Notes: generated from the letters alone by a model not told the origin. Positions 43,439 through 52,968 are shown, counted from the first letter of the stretch. The stretch is DNA of 64,000 nucleotides from 13-2-20CM-66-19 sp963760225 (GCA_963760225.1 CAVXCD010000001.1:806001-870000); one strand, 5' to 3'. Made by a program: numbers and translations.

Positions 43439-43459
43439 AATGTTTTAAATCAAAACATT
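43439..43459. repeat. AT-rich inverted repeat between feoA and uvrA
   Basis: AATGTTTT (43439-43446) and AAAACATT (43452-43459) are perfect 8-base arms around AAATC. It is strikingly AT-rich for this region. It could be a 3' hairpin of uvrA or an upstream control site for feoAB; one half resembles an FNR half-site (ATCAA), but the other does not. Unresolved. Confidence 0.5.
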
Positions 43460-43496
43460 AGCTGCTTTTTGGCAGCGTACCGGCCCGGTTGATCCT

Positions 43497-46391
43497 CTAG
43501 GCGCCCGCGCTTCCGGCCGCACGGGGTAGTGGGGCGCTCTCCAGCTCGGCAGCGTGCAGAAGGGTGTCGCGACGCACGAGCGGTGCGAGGTAGCGGCCCG
43601 TCCAGGAGGCGGTGTTCGCCGCGATGTCTTCCGGGGTGCCGGTGGCGATGATCTGCCCGCCGCCTTCGCCGCCTTCGGGCCCGAGATCGATCACCCAGTC
43701 GGCGGTCTTGATCACGTCGAGGTTGTGCTCGATCACCACGATGGTGTTGCCTTCGTCGCGCAGACGGTGCAGCACGTGCAGCAGCTGCTCCACGTCGTGA
43801 AAGTGCAGCCCGGTGGTGGGCTCATCGAGAATGTAGAGCGTGCGGCCGGTGGCGCGCTTGGCGAGCTCGCGCGCGAGCTTCACGCGCTGCGCCTCACCGC
43901 CCGAGAGCGTGGTCGCGTTCTGGCCGAGCCGCACGTACGACAGTCCGACGTCGGTGAGGGTCTGCAGCTTGCCCGCCGCCGCGGGCACGTTCTGGAAGAA
44001 CCGTGCCGCCTCCTCGACCGTCATCTCGAGCACTTCGTGGATGTTCCTGCCGCGGTAGCGGATTTCGAGCGTCTCGCGGTTGTAGCGCTGTCCCTTGCAC
44101 ACATCGCACGGCACGTACACGTCCGGCAGGAAGTGCATCTCCACCCGCAGCACCCCGTCCCCCTGACACGCCTCGCACCGCCCGCCCTTGACGTTGAAGC
44201 TGAAGCGCCCGGCGTCGTAGCCGCGCGCGCGCGCCTCGGGCACTGCCGCGAACAGCTCGCGCAGCGGCGCAAACAGCCCGGTGTAGGTCGCGGGGTTGGA
44301 ACGCGGGGTGCGCCCGATCGGGCTCTGGTCGATGTCGATGACGCGATCGATCTCGCCGAGCCCCTCGATGCGCTCGACCGGAGCAGCCTCGAGGCGCGTC
44401 CCCTGCAGGTGCGCGGCGGCGTGGCCGAACAGCGTGTCGATGATGAGCGTCGACTTGCCCGAGCCCGACACGCCGGTCACGCAGGTGAACAGCCCGAGCG
44501 GGATGTGCGCCGTCACCTGCGCCAGGTTGTTGCCGTGTGCGCCGATGATATGGATCTGGCGTGCGGGGTCGGGCCGCATGCGCAGGCCCGGCAGCGCGAT
44601 GCGGCGTTTGCCGGCGAGATATTGCCCGGTGATCGACTCGGGGTTCGCCTCGATGTCGGCCGGGGTTCCCTGCGCGACCAGGTGGCCGCCGTGCGCGCCG
44701 GCACCGGGACCCAGGTCCACCACGTGGTCGGCCTCGCGGATCGCCTCCTCGTCGTGCTCGACCACAATCACCGTGTTGCCGAGGTCGCGCAGCTGCTTGA
44801 GCGTCGCGAGCAGCCGGCGGTTGTCGCGCTGATGCAGCCCGATCGAGGGCTCATCGAGGATGTACATGACGCCGGTCAGACCCGAACCGACCTGGCTGGC
44901 GAGACGAATGCGCTGCGATTCTCCGCCCGAGAGCGTCTCGGCGCTGCGATCGAGCGTCAGGTACTCGAGTCCCACATCGACGAGGAAGCGCAGCCGCTCG
45001 AGGACACCCTTGACGATGCGCACGGCGACTTCACCGCGCCAGCCCTCGAGGGTGAGGTGCGTGAAGAACTCGAGCGCACGGCCGATGGTCAGGTGCGCCA
45101 CCTGCGGCAGGCTGTGGCCGGCGAGGAACACGAAGCGCGCCGCGCGGTTCAGCCGCGTGCCCTGGCACTCCGGGCACGGCCGCACGCCGAGGTAGCGTGC
45201 CAGCTCCTCGCGCACCATGGGCGACTGCGTCTCGCGGTAGCGCCGCGTCAGGTTGGGAATGATGCCCTCGAAGGGATGGCGCTTGCGCGAGCGGTGCCCG
45301 GCCGCTTCGCGGTAACTGAACTCGATGGCCTCCGTGCCGCTGCCGGACAGCAGCACGTGGCGCGCGTGCTCGGGCAGCTCGGTCCAGGGCGTCTCGATGT
45401 CGAAGCCGTAGTGCTTGGCGAGCGACTGGATCAGGTGAAAGTAATGCTCGTTGCGCCGGTCCCAGCCGCGCACTGCGCCGCCCGCGAGCGACAGGTGCGG
45501 GTGTACGACGACGCGCAGCGGATCGAAGAACTCCTGCACGCCGAGCCCGTCGCAGCTCGGGCACGCGCCGGTCGGATTGTTGAAGGAGAACAGCTTCGGC
45601 TCCAGCGGCGGCACGCTGTAGGCGCACACCGGGCAGGCGTGGCGGCTCGAGAACACCAGCGGCTCGCGCGCCGGCTCGTCGAGGAACACCAGGCGTGCCA
45701 GTCCACCGCTAAGGCGCAACGCGGTTTCGAAGGACTCCGCCAGGCGCTGCTGCGCGTCGGGCCGCACGCGCATGCGATCCACCACGGCCTCGATGGTGTG
45801 CCTCTTCTTCGGATCGAGCTTCGGCAGCGCCTCCATGTCGTGGATCCGCCCGTCGATGCGCACGCGCACGTAGCCCTGCGAGGCGAGGTCCTCGAGGATC
45901 TCCAGCTGCTCGCCCTTGCGGTCGCTCACGACCGGGGCGACGAGCGCCGCGGCCGTGCCCTCGGGCAGCCGCAGCACCTGGTCGACCATCTGGCTGACCG
46001 TCTGTGCAGTCAGCTCGATGCCATGATCAGGACAGCGCGGGATGCCGGCGCGCGCATACAGCAGGCGCAGGTAATCGTGGATCTCCGTCACCGTACCCAC
46101 CGTCGAGCGCGGGTTGTGCGAGCTCGCTTTCTGCTCGATGGCGATCGCCGGCGAGAGCCCCTCGATGCTGTCGACATCGGGCTTGTCCATGGTGGACAGA
46201 AACTGCCGCGCGTAAGCGGACAGTGACTCCACGTAGCGGCGCTGACCTTCGGCGTAGAGCGTGTCGAAGGTGAGCGAGGACTTTCCCGAGCCGGACAGCC
46301 CGGTCACGACGATCAGCTGCTCGCGCGGCAGGTCGAGGCTGAGGTTCTTGAGATTGTGGGTGCGCGCACCGCGCACGCGGATGTACTGCAT
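43497..46391 (-). CDS. uvrA: Excinuclease ABC subunit A
   Basis: UvrA (964 residues; E. coli 940) recognises DNA damage in nucleotide excision repair with UvrB. Two ABC ATPase modules show Walker A sequences TGLSGSGKSSLTFDT and VSGSGKSTLIIDTLFG. Zinc modules are CPVCAYS with CPSCDGLG, and CEACQGDG with CDVCKGQR. Signature motifs LSGGESQRIRLASQ and LSGGEAQRVKLARE are intact. It is divergent from the PadR gene; no canonical LexA box was found upstream. Confidence 0.98.
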   Translation of the reverse strand: MQYIRVRGARTHNLKNLSLDLPREQLIVVTGLSGSGKSSLTFDTLYAEGQRRYVESLSAYARQFLSTMDKPDVDSIEGLSPAIAIEQKASSHNPRSTVGTVTEIHDYLRLLYARAGIPRCPDHGIELTAQTVSQMVDQVLRLPEGTAAALVAPVVSDRKGEQLEILEDLASQGYVRVRIDGRIHDMEALPKLDPKKRHTIEAVVDRMRVRPDAQQRLAESFETALRLSGGLARLVFLDEPAREPLVFSSRHACPVCAYSVPPLEPKLFSFNNPTGACPSCDGLGVQEFFDPLRVVVHPHLSLAGGAVRGWDRRNEHYFHLIQSLAKHYGFDIETPWTELPEHARHVLLSGSGTEAIEFSYREAAGHRSRKRHPFEGIIPNLTRRYRETQSPMVREELARYLGVRPCPECQGTRLNRAARFVFLAGHSLPQVAHLTIGRALEFFTHLTLEGWRGEVAVRIVKGVLERLRFLVDVGLEYLTLDRSAETLSGGESQRIRLASQVGSGLTGVMYILDEPSIGLHQRDNRRLLATLKQLRDLGNTVIVVEHDEEAIREADHVVDLGPGAGAHGGHLVAQGTPADIEANPESITGQYLAGKRRIALPGLRMRPDPARQIHIIGAHGNNLAQVTAHIPLGLFTCVTGVSGSGKSTLIIDTLFGHAAAHLQGTRLEAAPVERIEGLGEIDRVIDIDQSPIGRTPRSNPATYTGLFAPLRELFAAVPEARARGYDAGRFSFNVKGGRCEACQGDGVLRVEMHFLPDVYVPCDVCKGQRYNRETLEIRYRGRNIHEVLEMTVEEAARFFQNVPAAAGKLQTLTDVGLSYVRLGQNATTLSGGEAQRVKLARELAKRATGRTLYILDEPTTGLHFHDVEQLLHVLHRLRDEGNTIVVIEHNLDVIKTADWVIDLGPEGGEGGGQIIATGTPEDIAANTASWTGRYLAPLVRRDTLLHAAELESAPLPRAAGSAGA

Positions 46392-46545
46392 TGAACCCTC
46401 AATGGTACGCGCCCGAGGCGGTGCGACCTAAGGACCGGGGAGCTCGCACGGGAGGACGTCGCCTGGAGAATGTGGAGATGCGGCAGGCGGTTTTCACCCG
46501 CACCGGACCGGCAGGCACCTCGCACGCGTCGAGCCGCTGACCCTC

Positions 46546-46578
46546 TTGACTACTGTTAAACATATCGTTAGATATATC
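46546..46578 (+). promoter_or_regulatory. Candidate promoter/operator of the PadR gene
   Basis: TTGACT (46546-46551) is a good -35, followed by a weaker -10 such as TAGATA (46569-46574) at 17 bases. Two small dyads overlap it: TGTT-A-AACA (46554-46562) and GATATATC (46571-46578). The AT-rich cluster suits PadR-type autoregulation, but no family-specific site was matched. Confidence 0.45.
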
Positions 46579-46604
46579 GGACAATACAGAAGGAGTTTGA
46601 CTTA

Positions 46605-47246
46605 ATGCACCGACACCACTTTCGCCATGGCTGCGGGCCTGAGCAGGGCGGCTACGGCGGTTACGAGATGGGCGGGCGGCACGGGCGCCGCTTCGGCTAC
46701 TTCGCAGGCGGGTTCATGGGTGGCGGGGGGCTGGGCGGACGCGCTTTTCGCGCCGGCCGGCGCCTGGCTTCGGGCGATCTGCAGCTGGTGCTCCTGGCGC
46801 TGCTCGCCGAGCGGGCCAGCCACGGCTATGAGCTGATCAAGGCGCTCGAGGAGCGCTCGGGCGGCTTCTACAGCCCGAGTCCCGGCATGATTTATCCCGC
46901 ACTCACCTGGCTCGAGGAGGTGGGTTACGCGAGCGTGGCGGCCGAGGGCGCCAAGAAGCTCTACAGCATCACCGAGGCGGGACGCGAGCACCTCAGGCAG
47001 AACCAGGACGCGGCTGCTGCCATGCTCGGGCAGCTCGAGTACATCGGCCGCAGAATGGGACGGGTGCGCGAGATTTTCGGCGGCTTCCACGAGGAAGACG
47101 AGGCGGCCGGCTCGCCGGAATACGGCCTGGCGCGCCACGAACTGCGCGCGGCGCTGCGCGAGAAGCGCGGTGCCGCGGCGGAAGAGCAGAGCCGCATCGC
47201 CGCAATACTGCGCAGCGCGGCCGCGCAGATCCGCGGCAAGAGCTGA
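46605..47246 (+). CDS. PadR family transcriptional regulator with His/Gly-rich N-terminus
   Basis: A 213-residue regulator. The PadR winged-helix domain spans about residues 55-135, with LVLLALLAERASHGYELIKA, SGGFYSPSPGMIYPALTWLE and KKLYSITEAGREHL, followed by a helical C-terminal dimerisation region. The first about 50 residues are rich in His, Gly and Arg (MHRHHFRHGCGPEQGGYGGY), possibly metal-binding or disordered. AAGGAG lies upstream. Target genes are unknown; it separates uvrA from ssb, which adjoin in E. coli. Confidence 0.9.
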   Translation: MHRHHFRHGCGPEQGGYGGYEMGGRHGRRFGYFAGGFMGGGGLGGRAFRAGRRLASGDLQLVLLALLAERASHGYELIKALEERSGGFYSPSPGMIYPALTWLEEVGYASVAAEGAKKLYSITEAGREHLRQNQDAAAAMLGQLEYIGRRMGRVREIFGGFHEEDEAAGSPEYGLARHELRAALREKRGAAAEEQSRIAAILRSAAAQIRGKS

Positions 47247-47361
47247 AAGCGCACGGCGCGCAATATCACTGCGTCTGCGGCCGCAATTGCCGCTAGCCGG
47301 CGCCGCACGGCATCACTATGCTGTCCGTTCTCCATCGCTCGACTCGACCAAGGACATCAAG

Positions 47362-47841
47362 ATGGCCCGCGGCGTCAACAAAGTGATTCTCATCGGCAAC
47401 CTCGGCGCCGACCCCGAAACCCGCGCCATGCCCTCGGGCACCACGGTCGCCAACCTGCGCATTGCCACGAGCGAGAGCTGGCGCGACAAGCAGTCCGGCG
47501 AGCAGCAGGAACGCACCGAGTGGCATCGCGTCGCGCTGTTCGGCCGGCTGGCGGAAGTCGCCGGCGAGTACCTGCGTAAGGGCTCGCAGGTCTACATCGA
47601 GGGCAGCCTGCGCACGCGCAAGTGGCAGGACAAGCAGGGCAACGACCGCTACTCCACCGAGATCGTCGGCAACGATCTGCAGATGCTCGGCGGCCGTGGC
47701 GGCGGTGGCGGGAGCGAGGCGTCCCGCGGTGGCGGCGCGGCGGCCGGCGCGGCGGGCGGCGGCTCTCCGGCGTTGGCGGAAGAGTCCGCTGGCGGAGGCG
47801 CAGCGCGCAGCGAGGAATTCGACGACGACATTCCGTTCTAG
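47362..47841 (+). CDS. ssb: Single-stranded DNA-binding protein
   Basis: SSB (159 residues) protects single-stranded DNA and recruits repair and replication proteins. The OB-fold starts ARGVNKVILIGNLGADPETR and includes WHRVALFGRLAEVAGEYLRK. A Gly/Ala-rich linker leads to the conserved acidic tip EEFDDDIPF, the protein-docking end. The ATG at 47362 is chosen over an upstream in-frame start that overlaps the PadR gene. Confidence 0.98.
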   Translation: MARGVNKVILIGNLGADPETRAMPSGTTVANLRIATSESWRDKQSGEQQERTEWHRVALFGRLAEVAGEYLRKGSQVYIEGSLRTRKWQDKQGNDRYSTEIVGNDLQMLGGRGGGGGSEASRGGGAAAGAAGGGSPALAEESAGGGAARSEEFDDDIPF

Positions 47842-47858
47842 CCGATGCGCCCTACGGG

Positions 47859-49853
47859 CTAGAGATTGCTCTTCAGGAAGCTGTCGAGCTCTTTCAGTAC
47901 CTGCACCCGCGTTTCCGTGCGCGACAGCCAGTGGTCCTCACCCGAGAGCGTCGCCACCGTGACGCTCTTGCCAGCTGAGCTCAGTGCGTGCGCCATCCGC
48001 TCCGACTGGTCGTTCGGCACGACCGCATCGCCTGTTCCGTAGATGAGGAGTATCGGGATCGTGATCGTGGCGACGGAGTTGATCGGCGATCGGGTCCACA
48101 GAGACCGATCGGTCGGTGCGCCGATGCGCTCTTTCCACTGGGACTGCGAGGCAGACACGATGCGGCGGAACCCCAAGTCTGTTGGCGCTTCTGCTCGCAT
48201 CAGTGCCGGGATATCGGAGACGCCGCTGATGCTGACCGCGCACTTGTAAAGCTTCGGCGTAAAAGCGGCGCCAGCCAGCGCCGCGTAGCCCCCATAGGAA
48301 GCTCCGACGATCCCGATGCGGTGCGGGTCTGCAATCCCCTGGTCAATCATGGCCTGAACACCGTCGGTGACGTCGTCCTGCATCAGGCCGCCCCACTGAC
48401 GGTATCCCGCCTGCTCGAAGGCGTCCCCAAAGCCGGTCGAGCCGCGAAACTGCGGCTGCAGGACCGCGTAGCCGCGTGAGGCGATGAACTGCGCGAGCCA
48501 ATCAAAATGCGGGTAGTCCCGCGCCTGGGGTCCCCCGTGCGGCAGCACCACGAGCGGCACGAGCCCTGCCGCCTTGCCGGGCGGCAGCGTGAGATAGGCC
48601 GGAATCGCCGTGCCGTCGCGGGCTTTGTAGGTGATCTCCTTGAGCTCTCCCAGCGGCACGCTGTTGAGCGCCGGATACTCTTCGGCGGCGATGTCCGCGC
48701 GATGCGCAGCCAGATCGACGAGGTAGTACACCGGCGGGCTCGAAGGCGTTTGTACGCGCGCGAGGGTCTTGGTGCCGTCCCTGCTCCAACCCGCGACGGT
48801 GATCTCGCGGCCGGGAAACGCGCGTTGCAGCACGTCGAAGCGATGCTGAGCCGCCGGGTCGAGCCAGTGCGTCCTGGTCTTCGAGCCACTCACGTAGACC
48901 GCGATGATCGCACCCGTGTCGGGATCGGTGTAGGTTTCGGTGATGTCCGCGTCGGGATCCTCCGCCAGGACCGTCGGTGGTGAGCCATCGAGCGGCACCG
49001 CCCACGCAGCCTTGTGCTTGCGCCCGTTCGTCGCGAGTAGCACCAGCGCGGAGTCGTCGGGGAGCAGGCCCGCCAACGTGGGCGGGTCGCGGTCGTCCCG
49101 GCGGAGGATTTCCCGGGCGTCATTTTGGCCGGACAGTGCGTATACGCGGTACGTGGTCGTTTTCCAGTCCCAGTCTGCACGTACGACCGCCGTGCCATTG
49201 CGGTCCACCAGCCATCCGGTCGTGTGATCGTTGCCACCCTTGATGATCTCGGCCTTCCCGGTGGCAGTGTCGACCTCGAGGAGGCAGTTCGCAGTGTCAT
49301 GGCATGCAGCGTAACTTTCCATGATCACCGTTCGCGGTTTCGCGGTGCGGGCCGTGACGAGAATCGCGCGCGCGGTCGTCTTTGCCGACGCGCCTCGTGA
49401 CGCACTGAGCGTCGGGAGTAACCGCCCATCCCCGCCGCCCACATCCTGGGCGACAGTGACGAAATACTCGCGCGAAGTCTCCGCCGCGACCTGGGACTCG
49501 ACCGCCTGACTCACGACGATGAGCAGGGTCTGATTGTCGTTCCAGACGAGTTGCCGAAGCTTGCTGCGCTCGGGGACGGCGAGGACGCGCTGCGTCTTGC
49601 GCGCCGGCACGTCGAACATCACGACGCGCGGTCTGGACTCGCTGTGATCGACCCATGCGAGCCAGTGACCATCGGGGCTCAGGACGACATCGGTTTGAAA
49701 GGGCAGCCTGCCGAAGGCTTCCGGCGGAGGTGGTGCGGCGCTGACTGACTGCGCGCCGGCTGGCTGCGCTGCAGCCGGGTCGGCGCCGGCGGTCGTTGCA
49801 GCGGCAGCGCCCACGGCAAGGAGCCACGCGATCCACGTCGTCATAGGTTTCAT
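47859..49853 (-). CDS. Exported S9 family prolyl oligopeptidase-like peptidase
   Basis: A 664-residue secreted serine peptidase. A signal peptide (TTWIAWLLAVGAAAATTAGA) precedes a beta-propeller-like region of about 380 residues and a C-terminal alpha/beta-hydrolase domain. The triad is visible as Ser519 in VGASYGGY, Asp609 in YGTGDAVVPNDQS and His641 in SGEDHWLS. Resembles dipeptidyl or acylaminoacyl peptidases (S9C type). It is convergent with ssb and divergent from miaB. The start follows a moderate GGGAAAGG ribosome site. Confidence 0.92.
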   Translation of the reverse strand: MKPMTTWIAWLLAVGAAAATTAGADPAAAQPAGAQSVSAAPPPPEAFGRLPFQTDVVLSPDGHWLAWVDHSESRPRVVMFDVPARKTQRVLAVPERSKLRQLVWNDNQTLLIVVSQAVESQVAAETSREYFVTVAQDVGGGDGRLLPTLSASRGASAKTTARAILVTARTAKPRTVIMESYAACHDTANCLLEVDTATGKAEIIKGGNDHTTGWLVDRNGTAVVRADWDWKTTTYRVYALSGQNDAREILRRDDRDPPTLAGLLPDDSALVLLATNGRKHKAAWAVPLDGSPPTVLAEDPDADITETYTDPDTGAIIAVYVSGSKTRTHWLDPAAQHRFDVLQRAFPGREITVAGWSRDGTKTLARVQTPSSPPVYYLVDLAAHRADIAAEEYPALNSVPLGELKEITYKARDGTAIPAYLTLPPGKAAGLVPLVVLPHGGPQARDYPHFDWLAQFIASRGYAVLQPQFRGSTGFGDAFEQAGYRQWGGLMQDDVTDGVQAMIDQGIADPHRIGIVGASYGGYAALAGAAFTPKLYKCAVSISGVSDIPALMRAEAPTDLGFRRIVSASQSQWKERIGAPTDRSLWTRSPINSVATITIPILLIYGTGDAVVPNDQSERMAHALSSAGKSVTVATLSGEDHWLSRTETRVQVLKELDSFLKSNL

Positions 49854-50025
49854 AGCCCGCACCTTTCCCGATGGGCATCGGGCGTTCCGGTGTCTTGTTC
49901 TGGGGTGTCCCCGCTCGATGCAGTATGCGAGCCCCGCTCGCCCGTGCCAATCCGCACGCCGCTGCCGCCGCCGGGCTGCGGACACTCCGGGAGGGTTGCA
50001 AACTCATGAAGTTGTTGGAATTTTT

Positions 50026-50031
50026 TATATT
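50026..50031 (+). promoter_or_regulatory. -10-like element upstream of miaB
   Basis: TATATT at 50026-50031 lies in the stretch AATTTTTTATATTCTG, much richer in A/T than its surroundings, about 55 bases before the miaB ATG. No good -35 was found at normal spacing. It may be the promoter of the miaB-phoH-ybeY-corC-lnt operon. The rest of 49854-50085 shows nothing else recognisable. Confidence 0.4.
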
Positions 50032-50085
50032 CTGCCCGTGCCCGTGCGGCCCCCCTCCCGAGACCGTAAAATTCGCAGTCCGCTC

Positions 50086-51468
50086 ATGCCGCGCCACTAC
50101 TTCATCAAGACCTTCGGCTGCCAGATGAACGAGTACGACTCCGCCCGTATGGCGGACGTGCTCTCGGCCGGCTTGGATTTCACCGCCACCCAGGACCCGG
50201 CCCAAGCCGACGTGCTGCTGATGAACACCTGCTCGGTGCGCGAGAAGGCCCAGGAGAAGGTGTTCTCGCTGCTCGGGGAATGGCGCGCGCTCAAGACGCT
50301 CCGCCCGGAAGTGATCATCGGCGTAGGCGGCTGCGTGGCGAGCCAGGAAGGGGAGGCGATCACCGCGCGCGCCCCGTTCGTCGACCTGGTGTTCGGGCCG
50401 CAGACGCTGCACCGGCTGCCGCAGATGATCGCTGAACTGCGCCGCACCGGCCGTGCCGTGGTCGACGTGAGCTTTCCGGAGATCGAGAAGTTCGATCACC
50501 TGCCGCCCCCGCGTGCCGAGGGCGCGCGCGCCTACGTTTCCGTCATGGAGGGCTGCAGCAAGTACTGCAGCTTCTGCATCGTCCCCTACACCCGCGGCGA
50601 GGAAGTCAGCCGTTCCTTTGACTCGGTGCTCGCGGAAGTACGCCAGCTCGCCGCGCAGGGCGTGCGCGAGGTCACACTGCTCGGGCAGAACGTCAACGCC
50701 TACGCGGGCCCCATGGCCGATGGCGCCCGGGTCGATCTCGCCACGCTCATCCACCACGTGGCGCGCATTTCCGGCATCGAGCGCATCCGTTTCACCACCT
50801 CGCACCCGCTGGAATTCAACGACAGCCTGGTCGAGGCGTTCGCCAGCGTCGCCACACTGGCCGATCACCTGCACCTCGCGGTACAGAGCGGCTCGGATCG
50901 GGTGCTGTCGCTCATGAAGCGCGGCTACACCGCGCTCGAGTTCAAGGAAAAGGTGCGGCGCCTGCGCGCCGTGCGTCCCGACATCTCGATCTCCTCCGAC
51001 TTCATCGTCGGTTTTCCGGGCGAGAGCGAGCGCGACTTCGAGGCGACGCTCGCGCTGGCGGCCGAGGTGGGATTCGACCAATCCTTCAGCTTCATCTACA
51101 GCCGCCGCCCCGGGACTCCGGCGGCCGCGTTGCCCGACGAGGTCGACCCGGCGGTGAAGCAGCAGCGCCTGGTGCGCCTGCAGCAGCAGCTCGATGCGCA
51201 GGCGCGCCGCATCAGCGAGCGCATGGTCGGCACGCGCCAGCGCGTGCTCATCGAGCGGCCGGCGAAGCGCGACAGCCGCGAGCTGGCCGGCCGCACGGCC
51301 AACAACCGCTGGGTGAACTTCGCCGGCCCGCGCGAGCTCATCGGCCGCTTCGCCGACGTGCTGGTCACCGCGGCGCGTCCGCACAGCCTGCGCGGCCGGC
51401 TGGCGCTGAGCGCTGGCGGCACGGCGCGCACTGCGCCCGCCGCGGCGCGCGCCGCGGCCGGCGGCTGA
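50086..51468 (+). CDS. miaB: tRNA-2-methylthio-N6-dimethylallyladenosine synthase MiaB
   Basis: MiaB (460 residues; E. coli 474) is a radical SAM methylthiotransferase that adds the methylthio group to i6A37 in tRNA. The N-terminal cluster cysteines are in FGCQMNEYDS, MNTCSVREKAQ and GGCVASQEG; the radical SAM motif is GCSKYCSFCIVPYTRGEE. A TRAM domain forms the end (RQRVLIERPAKRDSRELAGR). The ATG at 50086 is the family start; the frame is open upstream. phoH follows after four bases. Confidence 0.97.
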   Translation: MPRHYFIKTFGCQMNEYDSARMADVLSAGLDFTATQDPAQADVLLMNTCSVREKAQEKVFSLLGEWRALKTLRPEVIIGVGGCVASQEGEAITARAPFVDLVFGPQTLHRLPQMIAELRRTGRAVVDVSFPEIEKFDHLPPPRAEGARAYVSVMEGCSKYCSFCIVPYTRGEEVSRSFDSVLAEVRQLAAQGVREVTLLGQNVNAYAGPMADGARVDLATLIHHVARISGIERIRFTTSHPLEFNDSLVEAFASVATLADHLHLAVQSGSDRVLSLMKRGYTALEFKEKVRRLRAVRPDISISSDFIVGFPGESERDFEATLALAAEVGFDQSFSFIYSRRPGTPAAALPDEVDPAVKQQRLVRLQQQLDAQARRISERMVGTRQRVLIERPAKRDSRELAGRTANNRWVNFAGPRELIGRFADVLVTAARPHSLRGRLALSAGGTARTAPAAARAAAGG

Positions 51469-51472
51469 GCCC

Positions 51473-52429
51473 GTGGCAACTGCAGCGCCCGAGCGGCGGG
51501 AATTCGAGCTGGGTCCTTCCGACAACGCGCGCCTCGCCAATCTGTGCGGACCGCTCGACGAGAACCTGCGCCTGCTCGAGAGCCGGCTGGAGGTGCGCAT
51601 TCACCGCCGCGGCGACACGTTCCGCGTCAGCGGCGCGCAGGCGGTGAGCGCCGAGGACCTGCTGCGCGAGCTGTTCGCGCTCACGCAGCACGAGGAGATC
51701 ACGCCGGCGCGCGTACACCTCGCGCTGCGCGAGCGCGAGTCCGGGCCGCCGCCGGAGGACGGGCGCGAGCACGGCGTGCGCGTGCCGAGCGGCGGCATCC
51801 GCGCGCGCGGCGCCCACCAGCGCGACTATCTCGGGCACATCCGCACGCGCGACCTCACCTTCGGCATCGGTCCCGCCGGCACCGGCAAGACCTACCTGGC
51901 GGTGGCGTGCGCGGTGGAGGCGCTGCAGGCGGAGCGCGTGCGGCGGCTGATCCTGGTGCGTCCGGCGGTGGAGGCCGGCGAGCGCCTCGGCTTCCTGCCG
52001 GGAGACCTGACGCAGAAGGTCGATCCGTACCTGCGGCCGATGTACGACGCGCTCTACGAGATGATGGGGTTCGACCGCGTGGCGCGCTTCATCGAGCGCA
52101 ACGTCATCGAGGTCGCGCCGCTCGCCTTCATGCGCGGCCGCTCGCTCAACGACTCCTTCATCATCCTCGATGAGGCGCAGAACACCACCATCGAGCAGAT
52201 GAAGATGTTCCTCACGCGCATCGGCTTCGGCTCCAAGGCGGTGGTCACCGGCGACGTCACGCAGACTGACCTGCCGGCGGGCAAGCAGTCCGGGCTCGCG
52301 CACGTGGTCGACGTGCTGCGTGCGGTGGAGGGCGTCGCCTTCACGTTTTTCGACGCGCACGACGTGGTGCGCCATCCCCTGGTACAGCGCATCGTGCGCG
52401 CCTACGAATCACGCGGGGGCACGCCGTGA
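51473..52429 (+). CDS. ybeZ: PhoH-like ATPase (YbeZ)
   Basis: A 318-residue PhoH family P-loop protein associated with ribosome and RNA metabolism, usually beside ybeY. The Walker A motif is GPAGTGKTYLAVACAVEALQ and Walker B-like FIILDEAQNTTIEQMKMFLT; VTGDVTQTDLPAGKQSGL is typical. It uses a GTG start after miaB and its stop overlaps the ybeY GTG in GTGA. Family length is about 340-360, so it is slightly short. Confidence 0.95.
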   Translation: MATAAPERREFELGPSDNARLANLCGPLDENLRLLESRLEVRIHRRGDTFRVSGAQAVSAEDLLRELFALTQHEEITPARVHLALRERESGPPPEDGREHGVRVPSGGIRARGAHQRDYLGHIRTRDLTFGIGPAGTGKTYLAVACAVEALQAERVRRLILVRPAVEAGERLGFLPGDLTQKVDPYLRPMYDALYEMMGFDRVARFIERNVIEVAPLAFMRGRSLNDSFIILDEAQNTTIEQMKMFLTRIGFGSKAVVTGDVTQTDLPAGKQSGLAHVVDVLRAVEGVAFTFFDAHDVVRHPLVQRIVRAYESRGGTP

Positions 52430-52959
52430 AGGCCGCGCGCCGCGCAGCTCGCGCGCCGCGCCCGGGCCACGCGCATCGGGCGCTGCGCGCCGCGGGCGCA
52501 GCATCAGCATTGCAGCTGACACTGCGCCGCCGCGTGCGCGGCTGGTCGCCGGGCCGCAGCGAGCTCATGCGCTGGGCGAGTGCGGCGCTCGGGCGCAGTG
52601 CCGCCGGACGCGAGCTCGGGGTGTGCACGGTGGGCGCGCCCGAGAGCGCGCGCCTCAATGCCCGCTTCCGCGGCCGCGATCACGCGACCAACGTGCTGTC
52701 CTTCCCGGCCACGCCGCTGCCGCCGCCGGCCGGCAGGCGTGCGCCGCTTGGCGAGCTGGTCATCTGCCCGCGCGTGCTGCGGCAGGAGGCGCGCGCGCAG
52801 GCCCGCTCGCTGCGGGCGCACTGGGCGCACCTGGTGGTGCACGGCGCGCTGCACCTGGCGGGTTACGACCACGAGCGCGCCGCCGACGCGCGCCGCATGG
52901 AGCGCCGCGAGATCGCGGTGCTGCAGCGGCTCGGCTTCGCCAATCCCTACCGGAGCTGA
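52426..52959 (+). CDS. ybeY: Endoribonuclease YbeY
   Basis: YbeY (177 residues; E. coli 155) is a zinc endoribonuclease required for 16S rRNA 3' maturation and ribosome quality control. The metal motif HGALHLAGYDHE matches the family HGxLHLxGYDH. RGRDHATNVLSFPATPLPPP is also typical. About 20 extra N-terminal residues are Ala/Arg-rich. The GTG start overlaps the phoH stop, so the two are coupled. Confidence 0.95.
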   Translation: MKAARRAARAPRPGHAHRALRAAGAASALQLTLRRRVRGWSPGRSELMRWASAALGRSAAGRELGVCTVGAPESARLNARFRGRDHATNVLSFPATPLPPPAGRRAPLGELVICPRVLRQEARAQARSLRAHWAHLVVHGALHLAGYDHERAADARRMERREIAVLQRLGFANPYRS

Positions 52960-52968
52960 AGCGCACGC

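Noticed and set aside
43440..43453. FNR box at the AT-rich dyad upstream of feoA
   Set aside because: Only one half-site (ATCAA) matches; the other half differs at two of five positions.
46392..46604. LexA (SOS) box between uvrA and the PadR gene
   Set aside because: No CTGT-N8-ACAG-like sequence at proper spacing was found; the CTGT and ACAG present are about 30 bases apart.
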